DNA of 6,606 bases from Candidatus Sulfotelmatobacter sp. (GTDB lineage Bacteria > Acidobacteriota > Terriglobia > Terriglobales > Acidobacteriaceae), in contig JASICF010000482.1 of NCBI GenBank assembly GCA_030044775.1, positions 1-6,606 on the forward strand. Direction: 5' to 3'. Shown here in pieces: positions 5,933 to 6,606 of the stretch. The notes under the pieces are model-generated. The model was given only the letters and a program-made list of their open reading frames with translations. It had not been told where the DNA came from and did no database searches. The translations under genes were made by a program, and so were the position numbers. Position 1 is the stretch's first letter, and each line of letters begins with the position of its first letter.

Positions 5933-5957
5933 GGAACTTTCCGAAGGGACACGCGTA
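5933..5957 (+). promoter_or_regulatory. Predicted ECF-sigma promoter of the DUF6249 gene
   Basis: GGAAC (5933-5937, in GGGAACTTT) and CGTA (5954-5957, in GCGTATCA) are separated by exactly 16 nt. This is the classic extracytoplasmic-function sigma pattern (-35 GGAAC/GAAAC, -10 CGTA-type, 16-17 nt spacer). The predicted start around 5964-5966 would give a leader of about 50 nt before ATG 6018 that contains the Shine-Dalgarno. No sigma factor gene is in the window. Confidence 0.55.
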
Positions 5958-6006
5958 TCAGGAGATGCGGGGGAGAATGGCGGCAGAATTCTGAGGCTGA
6001 TTCGGA

Positions 6007-6012
6007 AAGGAG
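6007..6012 (+). promoter_or_regulatory. Shine-Dalgarno for the DUF6249 gene
   Basis: AAGGAG, 5 nt before ATG 6018, is the strongest ribosome site in the window. It fixes the start and contrasts with the four genes here that have none. Confidence 0.75.
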
Positions 6013-6017
6013 ACATT

Positions 6018-6374
6018 ATGGACAACAGTTTCTTGGGGCTGGTGGCGATCGTTCTGATTTTCGGCATGCCGATGGCGCTTATGTACACCTGCTACCGGAT
6101 ACGGAAGCTGAGAACGGATGAGCGGATGGCGGCACTAGCGCGGGGAGTGGATGTGCCGATGGTGCCGGAGCTTTCGGAAGGAGCGCGTTCGCGGCGGTGG
6201 GGGATTCTTCTGGTCGCGGCTGCGCTGGGGTACATCGCGACTTTCATGCTGATTGGGCGGGTTGAACCGGATGCCCTGACGGCGGCAGCGTTTGGCATCA
6301 TTCCCCTGGCGATTGGAATTGGCTTCTTCGTGGATCACGCGCTCATCCGGCGCGATGCGCGAGTCTCAGGATAA
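6018..6374 (+). CDS. DUF6249-type small membrane protein
   Basis: A 118-residue inner-membrane protein of unknown function. There are three predicted transmembrane helices: about 5-26 (LGLVAIVLIFGMPMALMYTC), 61-80 (WGILLVAAALGYIATFMLIG) and 87-106 (LTAAAFGIIPLAIGIGFFVD). Between helices 1 and 2 is a basic then mixed cytoplasmic-looking loop (YRIRKLRTDERMAALARG, VDVPMVPEL). This layout matches DUF6249: a first helix ending in a Tyr-Arg-Arg/Lys run, a helix like ERMAALARG followed by a Pro-rich VPMVPEL, then two helices with a GIIPLAIGIG-like motif. I know of family members encoded near ECF sigma factors, and here a good ECF-type promoter lies upstream although no sigma gene is present, so a link to envelope-stress regulation is an inference. 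The gene is divergent from the secreted esterase homologue and convergent with the EVE gene. Confidence 0.75.
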   Translation: MDNSFLGLVAIVLIFGMPMALMYTCYRIRKLRTDERMAALARGVDVPMVPELSEGARSRRWGILLVAAALGYIATFMLIGRVEPDALTAAAFGIIPLAIGIGFFVDHALIRRDARVSG

Positions 6375-6391
6375 TCTGAGGCGGAAGATTA
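6372..6391. terminator. Weak inverted repeat between convergent DUF6249 and EVE genes
   Basis: TAATCT (6372-6377, overlapping the TAA stop) pairs with AGATTA (6386-6391) around an 8-nt loop. Only 25 nt separate the two stop codons, so any terminator must lie here. The 6-bp, AT-rich stem without a T-run makes this a weak candidate. Confidence 0.2.
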
Positions 6392-6399
6392 GCGAACGT

Positions 6400-6606
6400 C
6401 TATTGGCCGGCAAGAAATTTGTATTGCGCATCGGTCAAGGGGACGACGCTCAACCGTCCTTGCCGAACTAGTGGGGAATCGGCGAAAAGCTTATTCGATT
6501 TGATCTCGGCGAGCGTGATCGGGCGCGGCAGCGGTTGCTCGACTTTAATTTTTACCTGTGGATTTTTGGGGTCAGCGGCATCGACTGAAACCACCGACGC
6601 GCTGCC
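6400..6606 (-). CDS. EVE-domain protein, C-terminal part (5' end outside window)
   Basis: The last 68 residues of a protein that enters from beyond the right edge; the frame stays open to position 6606. The stretch DPKNPQVKIKVEQPLPRPIT, then LAEIKSNKLFADSPLVRQ and GRLSVVPLTDAQYKFLAG, matches the C-terminal half of EVE-domain proteins (PUA-like fold), whose signature here is a beta-strand with valine-rich alternation, RP-(V/I)-T-LAEIK, a Leu-Val-Arg and (R/G)RLSV-P-(V/L)-T. EVE domains are related to YTH and ASCH domains and are thought to recognise modified bases in DNA or RNA. The base-binding pocket lies mostly in the missing N-terminal part, so ligand specificity cannot be judged. A GTG at 6594 is an internal valine codon rather than a start, since the match already runs before it. 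No signal peptide information is available. Confidence 0.75.
   Translation of the reverse strand, partial: GSASVVSVDAADPKNPQVKIKVEQPLPRPITLAEIKSNKLFADSPLVRQGRLSVVPLTDAQYKFLAGQ

Noticed and set aside
5921..5942. GGAAAG ... CTTTCC inverted repeat upstream of the DUF6249 gene
   Set aside because: The purine-rich arms overlap the predicted ECF -35 element, which explains the sequence better; the stem is only 6 bp with a 10-nt loop.

Overview
The window looks like an ordinary stretch of chromosome from a moderately GC-rich Gram-negative bacterium, most probably an acidobacterium (Acidobacteriota, Terriglobia-like). That assignment is an inference from the style of the proteins (DUF4242, DUF6249, a secreted PHB-depolymerase-like esterase homologue) and from short GC-rich palindromic spacers; no rRNA or lineage-specific marker is present. 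Seven protein genes are supported. Two of them (the first and last) run off the window. I see no tRNA, rRNA, CRISPR array, transposase or phage gene.

Layout, left to right. (1) 1-1019, minus: glmU, the bifunctional UDP-GlcNAc synthesis enzyme, missing its C-terminal third. (2) 1020-1287: a divergent spacer with a nested palindromic (REP-like) element. (3) 1288-1563, plus: a small DUF4242 protein. (4) 1564-1723: a convergent spacer with a second palindromic element. (5) 1724-2500, minus: an SDR oxidoreductase with a pteridine-reductase-type cofactor motif. (6) 2648-2893, plus: a small glutaredoxin-like protein, followed by a perfect 9-bp hairpin. (7) 3008-4606, plus: a complete acyl/aryl-CoA ligase of the ANL superfamily. 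(8) 4696-5793, minus: a secreted alpha/beta-hydrolase of the LpqC/PHB-depolymerase type in which the positions of the catalytic Ser and His hold Gly and Asn. (9) 6018-6374, plus: a three-helix membrane protein (DUF6249) behind an ECF-sigma-type promoter. (10) 6400-6606, minus: the C-terminal end of an EVE-domain protein.

The genes mostly alternate in strand and are separated by their own spacers, so there is no clear operon. The functions (cell-wall precursor synthesis, redox, CoA activation, secreted hydrolase-like protein, modified-base reader) do not add up to one pathway. Nothing here amounts to a new multi-gene system.

The points most worth following up are the apparently dead secreted esterase with a Gly-rich insertion; a recurring arrangement in which four genes have a TANNNT -10-like box 6-10 nt before the start codon and no Shine-Dalgarno, suggesting leaderless transcripts; the ECF promoter upstream of an orphan DUF6249 gene; and the palindromic intergenic elements.
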